The notes: a model not told the origin generated them from the sequence alone. 64,000 bases of DNA from Mycobacterium avium subsp. avium (GCF_009741445.1 NZ_CP046507.1:2046001-2110000), one strand, 5' to 3'. Counted from the stretch's first letter, positions 19,235-28,366 are shown. Made by a program: numbers and translations.

Positions 19235-19548
19235 TCGGTGACCGCGATCACAGCGTTCACCGGCAGCGGCCCGTACAGATGCGGGAACAACATCGATGCG
19301 GGATCGGTTGGCACTCCCGGCTCCCAAAGCAGCGGCGCCGCAAGCCGGTCGGGGTCGACGTGCAGGAGCACCAGGTCGTCGCGGCCGCGGTAGAGCCGGT
19401 TGGCGGGCAGGTGCACCTGCTGCGGCGTCGACAGGTGGATGAAGTCGGCGTCCTGCGGATCGATGCGGCCCCTGCGCCGGGCGCGGGCCCACTGTTTCGC
19501 CCCGCACAGATGCACCAGAACGCCGGGACTGACGGTCACGACCGCCAC
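19189..19548 (-). CDS. DUF952 protein
   Basis: A 119-residue soluble protein of the DUF952 family, recognised by FIHLSTPQQV, LVLLHVDPDRL, LLWEPG and FPHLYGPLPVNAVI. These resemble ADP-ribosyltransferase-like folds, but no activity is established. GTG 19548 is used; GTG 19539 is an alternative. The last 46 bases overlap the 3' end of the RidA gene on the other strand. Equivalent of Rv2705c. Confidence 0.8.
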   Translation of the reverse strand: MAVVTVSPGVLVHLCGAKQWARARRRGRIDPQDADFIHLSTPQQVHLPANRLYRGRDDLVLLHVDPDRLAAPLLWEPGVPTDPASMLFPHLYGPLPVNAVIAVTDYRPGPDGGFPPVAT

Positions 19549-19671
19549 CCTAGAGACCCCGCCGAACCAAACCTGACCAGGTCGTGAGAAACGACACACC
19601 CGATAACGATCGGGGAACAAGGCGAAAACGCCATACGTCTGAGAAAGTGAATGTACGAGAACGGAGAAGCC

Positions 19672-19857
19672 ATGAATGCAACTCTGACGAGTCCTGAACT
19701 GACCAGAGCCGACCGCTGCGATCGCTGCGGTGCCGCGGCTCGGGTGCGCGCCAAGCTGCCTTCGGGACTGGAGCTTCTCTTCTGCCAGCACCACGCCAAC
19801 GAGCACGAGGCCAAGCTGACCGAGCTGGACGCGGTGCTGGAGGTCAGCGAAAGCTAG
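19672..19857 (+). CDS. small zinc-ribbon protein (DUF7455-like)
   Basis: A 61-residue protein with CDRCGAAARVRAK and, 20 residues on, LLFCQHHANEHE: a CxxC...CxxH zinc site. Conserved small actinobacterial proteins of this kind have no known function. ATG 19672 is preceded by ACGGAGAAG; an ATG at 19651 is an in-frame alternative. The opposite strand carries an open frame that resembles the M. tuberculosis Rv2706c annotation, but this strand has the protein-like composition and metal site. Confidence 0.75.
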   Translation: MNATLTSPELTRADRCDRCGAAARVRAKLPSGLELLFCQHHANEHEAKLTELDAVLEVSES

Positions 19858-19922
19858 CCCTGCCGAACTCGCCCGCCGCCAATGTGGGAAGTGGGCGCGA
19901 TTTCCGGTAATGCTGGACTGGT

Positions 19923-20924
19923 ATGAGCGATCAGGTCGCAAAACCGTCGCGCCACCACATCTGGCGAATCACCCTGAGGACTCTTTCCAAGAGTTGGGAC
20001 GACTCGATCTTCTCGGAGTCGGCTCAGGCGGGTTTTTGGTCGGCGTTGTCCCTGCCGCCGCTGCTGCTCGGGCTGCTGGGGACGCTCGCGTACGTGGCGC
20101 CGCTGTTCGGTCCGGACATGCTGCCCAGCATCCTGCGGCAGCTGATTTCGACGGCGCACAGCGTGTTCTCCCCCAGCGTGGTCAACGAGATCATCGAGCC
20201 GACCGTCCGTGACATCGCCAACAACGCCCGCGGCGAGGTGGTGTCGTTGGGATTCCTGATCTCGCTGTGGGCGGGGTCGTCGGCCATCTCGGCGTTCGTC
20301 GACTCGGTGGTCGAGGCGCACGACCAGACGCCGCTGCGCCACCCGGTGCGCCAGCGGTTCTTCGCGCTGTTCCTCTACGTGGTGATGCTGGTGGGCGTGG
20401 TGGCGACGGCGCCGCTGGTGGTGGTGGGCCCGCGCAAGGTGGGCGAACACATCCCGCTCGGCCTGTCCAACGTGCTGCGCTACGGCTACTACCCCGCCCT
20501 GATCGTCGGCCTGACGATCGCGGTGATGATCCTGTACCGGGTCGCCCTGCCCGAGCCGCTGCCGTCGCACCGGCTGATCCTGGGCGCGATGCTGGCCACG
20601 ACGGTGTTCGTCACCGCCACCCTGGGCCTGCGCTTCTACCTGCGCTGGATCACCAGCACCGGCTACACCTACGGCGCGCTGTCCACCCCGATCGCGTTCT
20701 TGCTGTTCGCGTTCTTCGGCGGCTTCGCGATCATGCTGGGCGCCGAGCTCAACGCCGCCGTCCAGGAGGAGTTCCCGGCGCCGAAGACCCATGCGCACCG
20801 GCTGCGCACCTGGTTGTTCTCCCGGTCGCCCGCCCTGGAGCGGACGGTGCAGACGCTGGCCAGCCCGATCGCGAACCCGGCGACCCAGCGGCGCGAGGTG
20901 GCGCCGGCCGAACCGCGGGGCTGA
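19923..20924 (+). CDS. YihY/BrkB-family membrane protein
   Basis: A 333-residue inner-membrane protein with about six long hydrophobic helices. Family signatures include SLGFLISLWAGSSAISAFVD, LRFYLRWITSTGYTYG and FFGGFAIMLGAELNAAVQEE. Despite older 'RNase BN' names it is a membrane protein, sometimes called BrkB; transport or envelope roles are only suspected. Hydrophilic C-terminal tail. Its stop abuts the stop of the DUF3039 gene with no gap. Equivalent of Rv2707. Confidence 0.88.
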   Translation: MSDQVAKPSRHHIWRITLRTLSKSWDDSIFSESAQAGFWSALSLPPLLLGLLGTLAYVAPLFGPDMLPSILRQLISTAHSVFSPSVVNEIIEPTVRDIANNARGEVVSLGFLISLWAGSSAISAFVDSVVEAHDQTPLRHPVRQRFFALFLYVVMLVGVVATAPLVVVGPRKVGEHIPLGLSNVLRYGYYPALIVGLTIAVMILYRVALPEPLPSHRLILGAMLATTVFVTATLGLRFYLRWITSTGYTYGALSTPIAFLLFAFFGGFAIMLGAELNAAVQEEFPAPKTHAHRLRTWLFSRSPALERTVQTLASPIANPATQRREVAPAEPRG

Positions 20925-21164
20925 TCAGCCCTTCTTGAGCCGGTCGTAGATCTGCTTGCACTCCGGGCAGACGGGTGAGCCCGGCTTGGCCGCCCGGGTG
21001 ACCGGAAAGACCTCGCCGCACAGCGCCACGACGTGGTTGCCCAGCACCGCGCTCTCGGCGATCTTGTCCTTCTTGACGTAGTGGAAGTACTTGGGCGTAT
21101 CGCTGCCGGTCCCGTCGTCGACGCGTTCGTCGGTCTCGGTGCGTTCGATCGTCTGGGTCTGCAT
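20925..21164 (-). CDS. DUF3039 protein
   Basis: A 79-residue protein. After a charged 24-residue N-terminus it reads YFHYVKKDKIAESAVLGN, VVALCGEVFPVTR and CPECKQIYDRL: a Cys and a later CxxC that probably bind zinc. DUF3039 is a conserved actinobacterial family of unknown function (Rv2708c). Divergent from the DUF3099 gene. Confidence 0.87.
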   Translation of the reverse strand: MQTQTIERTETDERVDDGTGSDTPKYFHYVKKDKIAESAVLGNHVVALCGEVFPVTRAAKPGSPVCPECKQIYDRLKKG

Positions 21165-21262
21165 ACCCCATATTGTGCACCGCCGGCGGCACCGGCGGAC
21201 GTGCCGCCGGACGGGCGGAAACCGGCCGAGCCGGAACCGCCCGGGTGTGGGACAGTGGAGGA

Positions 21263-21706
21263 ATGAAGCACGGCTCCGATTCGGGGTTCGATGGCGGATT
21301 CGACGACTTTGACCGCAACAAGAGCCGGCCAGTGCTCATCACCGCCGCCGCGCCCTCCTACGAGGAGCAGCACCGCGCGCGGGTGCGTAAATACCTGACC
21401 CTGATGGCTTTCCGGATTCCGGCGCTGATCCTGGCGGCGGTCGCCTACGGCGCCTGGCACAACGGGCTGATCTCGCTGGCGATCGTGGCGGCGTCGATCC
21501 CGCTGCCGTGGATGGCCGTGCTGATCGCCAACGACCGGCCGCCGCGCAGTCCCGACGAGCCCCGCCGGTTCGACAACGCCCGCCGCCGCACCCCGCTGTT
21601 TCCCCGCGCCGAGCAGGCGGCGCTGGAGCCGCCGCCAGCTGCGCAGGCGCGGTGGCAACCGGGCGGGTGGGACGGAATCGATCGGGACCGCCCGCCGTTT
21701 CACTGA
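21263..21706 (+). CDS. DUF3099 membrane protein
   Basis: A 147-residue protein: hydrophilic N-terminus, two close membrane helices (FRIPALILAAVAYGAW and LISLAIVAASIPLPWMAVLI, about residues 53-95) and a basic, Pro-rich tail. DUF3099 family, function unknown (Rv2709). ATG 21263 follows GTGGAGGA. The 150-bp gap to sigB holds the SigE-type promoter, so sigB is not simply co-transcribed with it. Confidence 0.85.
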   Translation: MKHGSDSGFDGGFDDFDRNKSRPVLITAAAPSYEEQHRARVRKYLTLMAFRIPALILAAVAYGAWHNGLISLAIVAASIPLPWMAVLIANDRPPRSPDEPRRFDNARRRTPLFPRAEQAALEPPPAAQARWQPGGWDGIDRDRPPFH

Positions 21707-21792
21707 GCGTGCCGCCGCGGCGCACTTCTCAGGACATTCTCAGGTCGGCGACACATTTCTGCACGTCAACACGTGTGAGATGGGGAACCGCC

Positions 21793-21819
21793 GGGAACTC
21801 AGAAGGCTGGTCTGTCGTT
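21793..21819 (+). promoter_or_regulatory. SigE/SigH-type promoter of sigB
   Basis: GGGAAC (21793-21798), 17 bases, CGTT (21816-21819): the ECF promoter pattern known for SigE-dependent sigB transcription in M. tuberculosis. It lies about 38 bases before the sigB ATG. A second GGGGAACC is at 21782. Confidence 0.75.
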
Positions 21820-21856
21820 GAACCCGATGACAGTACAAGCCGAACGGGAGGTCGCT

Positions 21857-22816
21857 ATGGCGAACGCCAGCACGAGCAGATTTGACGGCGATCTGGATGC
21901 TCAAAGCCCCGCAGCGGACCTGGTGCGCGTGTATTTGAACGGGATCGGTAAGACGGCGTTGCTGAATGCGGCTGGCGAAGTGGAACTCGCGAAGCGCATC
22001 GAAGCGGGGCTCTACGCCGAGCACCTGCTCGAAACGCGTAAGCGCCTTGGGGAGAACCGCAAACGCGATCTGGAGGCCGTGGTGCGCGACGGCCAGGCCG
22101 CGCGCCGTCATCTGCTGGAAGCGAACCTGCGCCTGGTGGTGTCGCTGGCCAAGCGGTACACGGGTCGCGGCATGCCGTTGCTGGACCTGATCCAGGAGGG
22201 CAACCTCGGGCTGATCCGGGCGATGGAAAAGTTCGACTACACAAAGGGATTCAAGTTCTCGACGTACGCGACGTGGTGGATCCGTCAGGCCATCACCCGC
22301 GGCATGGCCGACCAGAGCCGCACCATCCGGCTGCCGGTGCACCTGGTCGAGCAGGTCAACAAGCTGGCGCGGATCAAGCGGGAGATGCACCAGAACCTGG
22401 GCCGCGAGGCCACCGACGAGGAGCTGGCCGCCGAGTCGGGCATCCCGATCGACAAGATCAACGACCTGCTCGAGCACAGCCGCGACCCGGTGAGCCTGGA
22501 CATGCCGGTGGGCTCGGAGGAGGAAGCCCCGCTGGGCGACTTCATCGAGGACGCCGAGGCGATGTCCGCCGAGAACGCGGTGATCGCCGAGCTGCTGCAC
22601 ACCGACATCCGCAGCGTGCTGGCCACCCTGGACGAGCGCGAGCACCAGGTGATCCGGCTGCGGTTCGGCCTCGACGACGGCCAGCCGCGCACGCTGGACC
22701 AGATCGGCAAGCTGTTCGGGCTGTCCCGGGAGCGGGTCCGCCAGATCGAGCGGGACGTGATGTCCAAACTCCGCAACGGGGAGCGCGCCGACCGGCTACG
22801 GTCGTACGCGAGCTGA
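21857..22816 (+). CDS. sigB: stress/non-essential principal-like sigma factor
   Basis: Group 2 sigma factor, 319 residues, strongly like SigA but without the long N-terminal extension. Region 1.2 begins [16 protein letters not shown], region 2 has [18 protein letters not shown] and [13 protein letters not shown], and region 4 has [23 protein letters not shown] 21857 follows GGGAGGT; an ATG at 21818 would start inside the promoter. SigB directs stress and stationary-phase transcription. The upstream GGGAAC-CGTT element places it under SigE (and perhaps SigH). Confidence 0.97.
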   Translation: MANASTSRFDGDLDAQSPAADLVRVYLNGIGKTALLNAAGEVELAKRIEAGLYAEHLLETRKRLGENRKRDLEAVVRDGQAARRHLLEANLRLVVSLAKRYTGRGMPLLDLIQEGNLGLIRAMEKFDYTKGFKFSTYATWWIRQAITRGMADQSRTIRLPVHLVEQVNKLARIKREMHQNLGREATDEELAAESGIPIDKINDLLEHSRDPVSLDMPVGSEEEAPLGDFIEDAEAMSAENAVIAELLHTDIRSVLATLDEREHQVIRLRFGLDDGQPRTLDQIGKLFGLSRERVRQIERDVMSKLRNGERADRLRSYAS

Positions 22817-22844
22817 TAGCTCACCCAAGCTAGGTAGCAGACGG

Positions 22845-22872
22845 TATGCCCGCCGCGTCAGCGGCGGGCATA
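22845..22872 (+). terminator. strong hairpin terminator after sigB
   Basis: TATGCCCGCCGC (22845-22856), loop GTCA, GCGGCGGGCATA (22861-22872): a perfect 12-bp GC-rich stem 29 bases after the sigB stop. No T-run follows, as is usual for mycobacterial terminators. Confidence 0.7.
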
Positions 22873-22917
22873 CTGCTTGCCGTCGACGCGTTACACCCAT
22901 TCACGCAGCTGGCCAAG

Positions 22918-22949
22918 TAGACTCAGCGTCGATGGAAGGTGCTGAATGA
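22918..22949 (+). promoter_or_regulatory. ideR leader: -10 box and five-codon mini-ORF
   Basis: TAGACT (22918-22923) lies 8 bases before an ATG at 22932 that opens a five-codon frame (MEGAE, stop TGA 22947-22949). The stop overlaps the ideR ATG (22946) as ATGA. Translation of a leaderless mini-ORF would feed ribosomes onto ideR; the internal GGAAGGTG could also serve directly as a ribosome-binding site. Confidence 0.4.
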
Positions 22950-23635
22950 ACGACCTGGTTGACACCACCGAGATGTATCTGCGGACCATCTACGACCTCG
23001 AAGAAGAGGGCGTGACGCCGCTGCGTGCCCGGATCGCCGAACGCCTCGATCAGAGCGGGCCGACCGTCAGCCAAACCGTGTCCCGGATGGAGCGCGACGG
23101 GCTGCTGCACGTCGCCGGCGACCGCCACCTCGAGCTCACCGACAAGGGCCGGGCGCTGGCCGTGGCCGTGATGCGCAAGCACCGGCTGGCCGAGCGGCTG
23201 CTGGTCGACGTCATCGGGCTGCCCTGGGAGGAAGTGCACGCCGAGGCGTGCCGCTGGGAGCACGTGATGAGCGAGGACGTCGAGCGGCGCCTGGTGAAGG
23301 TGCTGAACAACCCCACCACCTCGCCGTTCGGCAACCCGATTCCCGGGCTGCTGGACTTGGGCGTGGGGCCCGAGTCCGGCGCCGAGGAGGCCAACCTGGT
23401 CCGGCTCACCGAGTTGCCGTCCGGCGCCCCGGTGGCCGTGGTGGTGCGCCAGCTCACCGAGCACGTCCAGGGTGACATCGACCTGATCTCGCGGCTCAAG
23501 GACGCCGGTGTGGTGCCCAACGCCCGGGTGACCGTGGAGACCGGCCCCGCGGGGGTGACGATCGTCATCCCCGGCCACGAGAACGTCACCCTGCCGCACG
23601 AGATGGCCCACGCGGTCAAGGTCGAAAAGGTCTGA
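22946..23635 (+). CDS. ideR: iron-dependent transcriptional regulator
   Basis: A 229-residue DtxR-family metalloregulator. N-terminal winged helix (ARIAERLDQSGPTVSQTVSR, recognition helix about residues 27-46), dimerisation and metal-binding domain with LPWEEVHAEACRWEHVMSEDVE (metal ligands His, Cys, Glu), and a C-terminal SH3-like domain from about residue 150. With Fe2+ it represses siderophore genes and activates storage genes. The length matches M. tuberculosis IdeR (230). I see no clear IdeR box in this window, and specifically none upstream of ideR. Confidence 0.97.
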   Translation: MNDLVDTTEMYLRTIYDLEEEGVTPLRARIAERLDQSGPTVSQTVSRMERDGLLHVAGDRHLELTDKGRALAVAVMRKHRLAERLLVDVIGLPWEEVHAEACRWEHVMSEDVERRLVKVLNNPTTSPFGNPIPGLLDLGVGPESGAEEANLVRLTELPSGAPVAVVVRQLTEHVQGDIDLISRLKDAGVVPNARVTVETGPAGVTIVIPGHENVTLPHEMAHAVKVEKV

Positions 23636-23653
23636 GCCGCACCGCTTCTCCCC

Positions 23654-23703
23654 TTCAGCCGGCCCTGCAGCCGAACGTTTCAGCCGGCCCTGCGGCCGAA
23701 CGG
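23654..23703. repeat. 25-bp tandem duplication at the DUF4192 gene end
   Basis: Two adjacent 25-bp copies (23654-23678, 23679-23703), differing at two positions, begin TTCAGCCGGCCCTGC. The second holds the stop codon and last residues (FGRRAG region) of the DUF4192 gene; the first repeats them downstream of the stop. Confidence 0.6.
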
Positions 23704-24747
23704 CCGCCGCGGCGGCAGCCGCACGCCGAACTGTTTGGCCAGCCGGTAGCCGGTGCGCGCCAGGTCCCGGATGTCCTCGGGCCGCAGACCCGACTGCAAC
23801 GCGGTGTCCAGCATGCCGGCCATCCGATGCCCGGGCTCGCAGCGCAGCGCCTCGGCCAGCGACACCCCGGCCAGCGGACCGTCGCCGCGGGCGTAGGCGC
23901 TGAACGCGACCAGCACCAGCGCCTCGACCCGCCACGGCTCGGGCAGCGTGCGCGCCAGCACCGCCCACAGCGATTCGACCTCGTCGGCGCCCTCGCCGAC
24001 GGCCAGCGCGTAGAGCATGTCGCGCACCTGAGGGTCGCTCAGCGCGCAGCCCAGCCTCGCCAGCTCGGTGTCGGACAGCGCCTCACCGGATGACACCCGG
24101 GCGGCGGCGGCCATGGCCTTTTCCACGTCGCCGCGGGTGCGGCGCACCGGGTCCGCCCGGAGCGCCGCGGTGCGCCGGCCGGCCTGACGCCGGACCGCGG
24201 CCGTCAACGCCGCGCTGCGCTCGGGGTCCTCGACGGCGATGACCGCCTGCAGATCGGCGCGCCGCGCGTAGAGCCGCCTGCCGTCCAGCACCGCCGCGGC
24301 GGCCAGCGGCGACGCCGACGGGTCGTCGATGAGGCCGCTGGCCCCGCAGCCGTCGACGCAGTGCCAACGGCCGCCCAGCGCGACCCGGTCCACCACGTGC
24401 GCGGCGTACAGCTCAATGTCGTTGCGCGCCAACGCTTCTGACAGTGCATCGCACAGCTGCCGGTAGTCCTCGTTGCAGCTCGGGCAGGGCGCCCCGGCCG
24501 CGTCGACGATCACCGCGATCACCGCCTCGGGCCGGGCCGCGGCGGCCACCTCGGCCAGGTGGTCGACCCGGTGCGCCAACTCGTCGGACAGGTCGACGCG
24601 CAGCACCGACCCGAGCCGCCCGTCCTCCAAAGACACCAGTACCAATGAACTTTCGGGGACGAAGCCGAGAACGGCGGGCAGCGCGGCGATGAGCGCGCCC
24701 GGGCGGGAAAGCGTGAAGTCGGGTTGTCGATGCGTGGTCATGAGCAC
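23680..24747 (-). CDS. DUF4192 protein
   Basis: A 355-residue soluble protein. It begins with PGALIAALPAVLGFVPESSLVLVSLE, the DUF4192 signature, and continues as an alpha/beta protein rich in Arg and Ala. Segments such as CPSCNEDYRQLCDAL suggest possible metal ligands, but no catalytic motif is clear. Function unknown; conserved in mycobacteria next to ideR/sthA (Rv2712c). Divergent from sthA. Confidence 0.85.
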   Translation of the reverse strand: MLMTTHRQPDFTLSRPGALIAALPAVLGFVPESSLVLVSLEDGRLGSVLRVDLSDELAHRVDHLAEVAAAARPEAVIAVIVDAAGAPCPSCNEDYRQLCDALSEALARNDIELYAAHVVDRVALGGRWHCVDGCGASGLIDDPSASPLAAAAVLDGRRLYARRADLQAVIAVEDPERSAALTAAVRRQAGRRTAALRADPVRRTRGDVEKAMAAAARVSSGEALSDTELARLGCALSDPQVRDMLYALAVGEGADEVESLWAVLARTLPEPWRVEALVLVAFSAYARGDGPLAGVSLAEALRCEPGHRMAGMLDTALQSGLRPEDIRDLARTGYRLAKQFGVRLPPRRPFGRRAG

Positions 24748-24854
24748 CCACGCTGACGGCCGCCACCGTCACCGGGTGCGCGGCCGCGCGGGCGCGGCAG
24801 CACAGCTGTGGATGAACCCAGCACTGTGAGTTGAGCTGCTCTACTGTTTAGCCC

Positions 24855-26269
24855 ATGAGCTCGCCGCAAGAGTACGACATGGTGGTCATCGGGTCGGGGC
24901 CCGGCGGGCAGAAGGCCGCGATCGCATCGGCAAGCTGGGCAAGTCCGTCGCGGTCGTCGAACGCGGACAGATGCTCGGCGGCGTGTGCGTCAACACCGGC
25001 ACCATCCCGTCGAAAACGTTGCGCGAGGCGGTCCTCTACCTCACCGGCATGAGCCAGCGCGAACTCTACGGCGCCAGCTACCGGGTGAAGGAGAAGATCA
25101 CCCCCGCCGACCTGCTGGCCCGCACCCAGCACGTGATCGGCAAGGAGATCGACGTGGTGCGCAACCAGTTGATGCGCAACCGCATCGACCTGCTGATCGG
25201 GCACGGCCGCTTCGTCGACCCGCACACCATCGAGGTCGAGGACCCGTCCCGGCGCGAAAAGATCACCATCAGCGGCAAATACGTCGTCATCGCCACCGGC
25301 ACCCGGCCGGCGCGGCCGTCGGGCGTCGAGTTCGACGAGGACCGGGTGCTCGACTCCGACGGGATCCTGGACCTCAAATCGCTGCCCACCTCGATGGTGG
25401 TGGTCGGCGCCGGCGTGATCGGCATCGAGTACGCCTCGATGTTCGCCGCCCTGGGCACCAAGGTGACCGTGGTGGAGAAGCGGGACGACATGCTCGACTT
25501 CTGCGACCCCGAGGTGGTCGAGGCGCTCAAGTTCCACCTGCGCGACCTGGCGGTGACGTTCCGGTTCGGCGAGGAGGTGACCGCGGTCGACGTCGGGTCG
25601 GCGGGCACCGTCACCACCCTGGCCAGCGGCAAGCAGATTCCCGCCGAGACGGTGATGTACTCGGCCGGCAGGCAGGGCCAGACCGACCATCTGGACCTGC
25701 ACAACGCCGAGCTGGAGGCCGACAACCGGGGCCGCATCTTCGTCGACGACAACTTCCAGACCAAGGTGCCGCACATCTACGCCGTCGGGGACGTGATCGG
25801 CTTCCCGGCGCTGGCCGCCACGTCAATGGAGCAGGGCCGGCTGGCCGCCTACCACGCGTTCGGGGAGGCGTCCGACGGCATCACCGAGCTGCAGCCGATC
25901 GGCATCTACTCCATCCCCGAGGTCTCCTACGTCGGGGCCACCGAGGTGGAGCTCACCAAGGACGCGATCCCCTACGAGGTGGGGGTGGCCCGGTACCGGG
26001 AGCTGGCCCGCGGCCAGATCGCCGGCGACTCCTACGGCATGCTCAAGCTGCTGGTGTCCACCCAGGACCTCAAGGTGCTCGGCGTGCACATCTTCGGCAC
26101 CAGCGCCACCGAGATGGTGCACATCGGGCAGGCCGTGATGGGCTGCGGCGGCACGGTGGAATACCTGGTCGACGCGGTGTTCAACTACCCCACTTTTTCC
26201 GAGGCCTACAAGGTGGCGGCGCTGGACGTGATGAACAAGGTGCGCGCGCTCAACCAGTTCCGCCGCTGA
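24855..26269 (+). pseudogene. sthA: soluble pyridine nucleotide transhydrogenase, one-base frameshift near codon 26
   Basis: Flavoprotein disulfide-reductase family; moves hydride between NADPH and NAD+. The ATG at 24855 (TACTGT 7 bases upstream, leaderless-type) encodes the FAD loop [17 protein letters not shown], then the frame breaks. The next two bases and onward encode [17 protein letters not shown] only in the +1 frame, which runs to 26269. Restoring one base after the GC at 24930-24931 gives a continuous 471-residue protein like M. tuberculosis SthA (468). Downstream motifs are intact: [51 protein letters not shown] start at 24971 would lack the FAD-binding loop. Either a real mutation or a sequencing error. 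Confidence 0.85.
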
Positions 26270-26273
26270 CCCG

Positions 26274-27110
26274 CTAGCAGGCGTCCTGCAGGTCGTTGGG
26301 GATCGGGTCGCCCGGTCCGCCGGCCTCGGCGCGGGCCAGCAACTCCGCGGTCTGCGCGTCGAACGGCGCCGAGTACGACATGTTGGCCGCGCAGCCGCCC
26401 CGCTCCAGGCCGCCGATCAGCCCGACCACGGTGGTGCCGCTGACCCACGGCGCCCCGCTGGTGCCGTCCACCAGCCCCTCGCAGGCCAGCGCCGGGAATC
26501 CGGTGTCGGTGACCGACGTGGCGGCCTGGCACCCGATCGGCGAGCCGCCCACGCCGGCCGGATAGCCCAGCACGGTGACCCGGCTGCCCGGCGGGGGTGT
26601 GACGCCCAGCGTCAGCGCCAACCCGACCCGGGACTCGACGGCGGCGCCGCTGTCGTTGCTGACCCGGGCCACCGCGTAATCGGCGTGCGGGTCCTTGCCG
26701 TTGGTCCAGCGCGGATCGAGGTACACCGCGTCGGCCTTCCACACGTCGGCGGGCCCGGGCGCGGCGTCGCCGGCGAAGCCGGGGACGAACGTGATCAGCG
26801 ACGCCCCGGCCAGGCAGTGCGCGGCGGTGATGATCAGGTTGCCGGCCGCCGAATGCAGCACCGAACCGGTGCAAACATGAAGCGGCCCACCGTCGATGAA
26901 GATCGCCCCGATGCGCCGGTCCGGCTCCACCGGGCCCGCGACGGCCTTCTGCTCGGGCTGGCTGAGCCGCTGCACCGGGCCGCCGACCCGCGGTGCGGAC
27001 ACCGGGGCACCCGACACGTGCTCGACGGGCCGGTGGCACGACGTCAGCGACGCCGCCACCCCCACCACCGAGCAGAGCATCAGGATCGGTACGCGCATCG
27101 CCTTCATCAT
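26274..27110 (-). CDS. trypsin-like serine protease, probable lipoprotein
   Basis: A 278-residue secreted protein. The signal sequence (VPILMLCSVVGVAASL) ends in a lipobox, LTSC, so Cys25 would be lipidated. A chymotrypsin-fold domain follows with a full triad: His98 in ITAAHC, Asp144 in HADYAVAR and Ser218 in DGTSGAPW. Six further cysteines fit disulfides (for example CTGS near 80 with Cys99). Probably anchored outside the membrane; substrate unknown. I recall no equivalent between sthA and the PAC2 gene in M. tuberculosis, so it looks like an accessory gene or one lost there. Convergent with sthA. Confidence 0.87.
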   Translation of the reverse strand: MMKAMRVPILMLCSVVGVAASLTSCHRPVEHVSGAPVSAPRVGGPVQRLSQPEQKAVAGPVEPDRRIGAIFIDGGPLHVCTGSVLHSAAGNLIITAAHCLAGASLITFVPGFAGDAAPGPADVWKADAVYLDPRWTNGKDPHADYAVARVSNDSGAAVESRVGLALTLGVTPPPGSRVTVLGYPAGVGGSPIGCQAATSVTDTGFPALACEGLVDGTSGAPWVSGTTVVGLIGGLERGGCAANMSYSAPFDAQTAELLARAEAGGPGDPIPNDLQDAC

Positions 27111-27339
27111 GCCTGACCCTGCCCCGCCGGGCCGACTTCCGCGCGTCGCGGTGTGGCCACGGGTTTGCTGGCGCGCCGCGGGGCGGACCCCGGATCGGGG
27201 CGCCGCGGATTACGCCGGACAATGGTGACGTTTCAGCTGACAGCGTGACTTCGCGTTCGCTGTTCGATGTCGGTGCCCCGCGATTCGGGGGACACTTGGT
27301 AGGGCACCCTGGAGAGACCCCCGAAAGGAGGCGATCCCC

Positions 27340-28311
27340 ATGACTCACCGTCAAGACGCAGGTGATCAATACCAGCCGGGGCAGGCCGGCATGTACGAGC
27401 TGGAGCTGCCCGCCCCGCAGTTGTCGACGTCCGACGGGCGCGGCCCGGTCTTGGTGCACGCCCTGGAGGGCTTTTCCGACGCCGGGCACGCCATCCGGCT
27501 AGCGGCCAAGCATCTGAAGGCGGCGCTCGATTCCGAGCTGGTCGCGTCGTTCGCGATCGACGAATTGCTGGACTACCGCTCGCGGCGCCCGCTGATGACC
27601 TTCAAGACCGACCACTTCACCCACTACGACGATCCCGAGCTGAGCCTGTACGCGCTGCGCGACAGCGTCGGCACCCCGTTTTTGCTGCTGGCCGGGCTGG
27701 AGCCGGACCTGAAGTGGGAGCGCTTCATCACCGCGGTGCGGCTGCTGGCCGAGCGGCTGGGCGTGCGCCAGACCATCGGCCTGGGCACCGTGCCGATGGC
27801 GGTCCCGCACACCCGGCCGATCACCATGACGGCGCACTCCAACAACCCGGAGCTGATCAAGAACTTCCAGCCCTGGATCGCCGAGATCCAGGTTCCCGGC
27901 AGCGCGTCCAACCTGCTGGAGTACCGGATGGCCCAGCACGGGCACGAGGTGGTCGGCTACACCGTGCACGTTCCGCACTACCTCACCCAGACCGACTACC
28001 CCGCCGCCGCCCAGGCGCTGCTCGAGCAGGTCGCCAAGACCGCGTCGCTGGAGCTGCCGCTGACCGCGTTGAGCGAAGCCGCCGAGGTGATCCGGGCCAA
28101 GATCGACGAGCAGGTCGAGGCGAGCGCGGAGGTGGCTCAAGTGGTGGCCGCGCTCGAGCGCCAGTACGATGCCTTCGTCGACGCCCAGGAGAACAGGTCG
28201 TTACTGACTCGCGACGGGGACCTGCCCAGCGGCGACGAGCTGGGCGCCGAGTTCGAGCGATTCCTGGCCCAGCAGGCGGAGAAGAAGTTCGACGACGACG
28301 ACCAGGCCTGA
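27340..28311 (+). CDS. PAC2-family protein
   Basis: A 323-residue soluble protein of the PAC2 fold (related to proteasome-assembly chaperones). It shows LVHALEGFSDAGHAIRLAAK near residue 32, FLLLAGLEPDLKWERF and VPHYLTQTDYPAAAQALLEQ. A C-terminal helical region (about 235-323) is charged and probably coiled. Function not established (Rv2714). Very strong ribosome-binding site AAAGGAGG (27324-27331) 8 bases before ATG. Followed 55 bases later by an alpha/beta hydrolase on the same strand. Confidence 0.85.
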   Translation: MTHRQDAGDQYQPGQAGMYELELPAPQLSTSDGRGPVLVHALEGFSDAGHAIRLAAKHLKAALDSELVASFAIDELLDYRSRRPLMTFKTDHFTHYDDPELSLYALRDSVGTPFLLLAGLEPDLKWERFITAVRLLAERLGVRQTIGLGTVPMAVPHTRPITMTAHSNNPELIKNFQPWIAEIQVPGSASNLLEYRMAQHGHEVVGYTVHVPHYLTQTDYPAAAQALLEQVAKTASLELPLTALSEAAEVIRAKIDEQVEASAEVAQVVAALERQYDAFVDAQENRSLLTRDGDLPSGDELGAEFERFLAQQAEKKFDDDDQA

Positions 28312-28366
28312 CCCGACCACCCAGCCACCACCGCCGTCACCCCGGCCCGACAACAAGGTTGGCGAT

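Noticed and set aside
19536..19814. 92-codon minus-strand frame like the annotated Rv2706c
   Set aside because: Antisense to the zinc-ribbon small protein, which has the metal-binding cysteines and a ribosome-binding site.
22817..22945. IdeR box before ideR
   Set aside because: No match to the known 19-bp IdeR dyad; only the sigB terminator and the leader described above.
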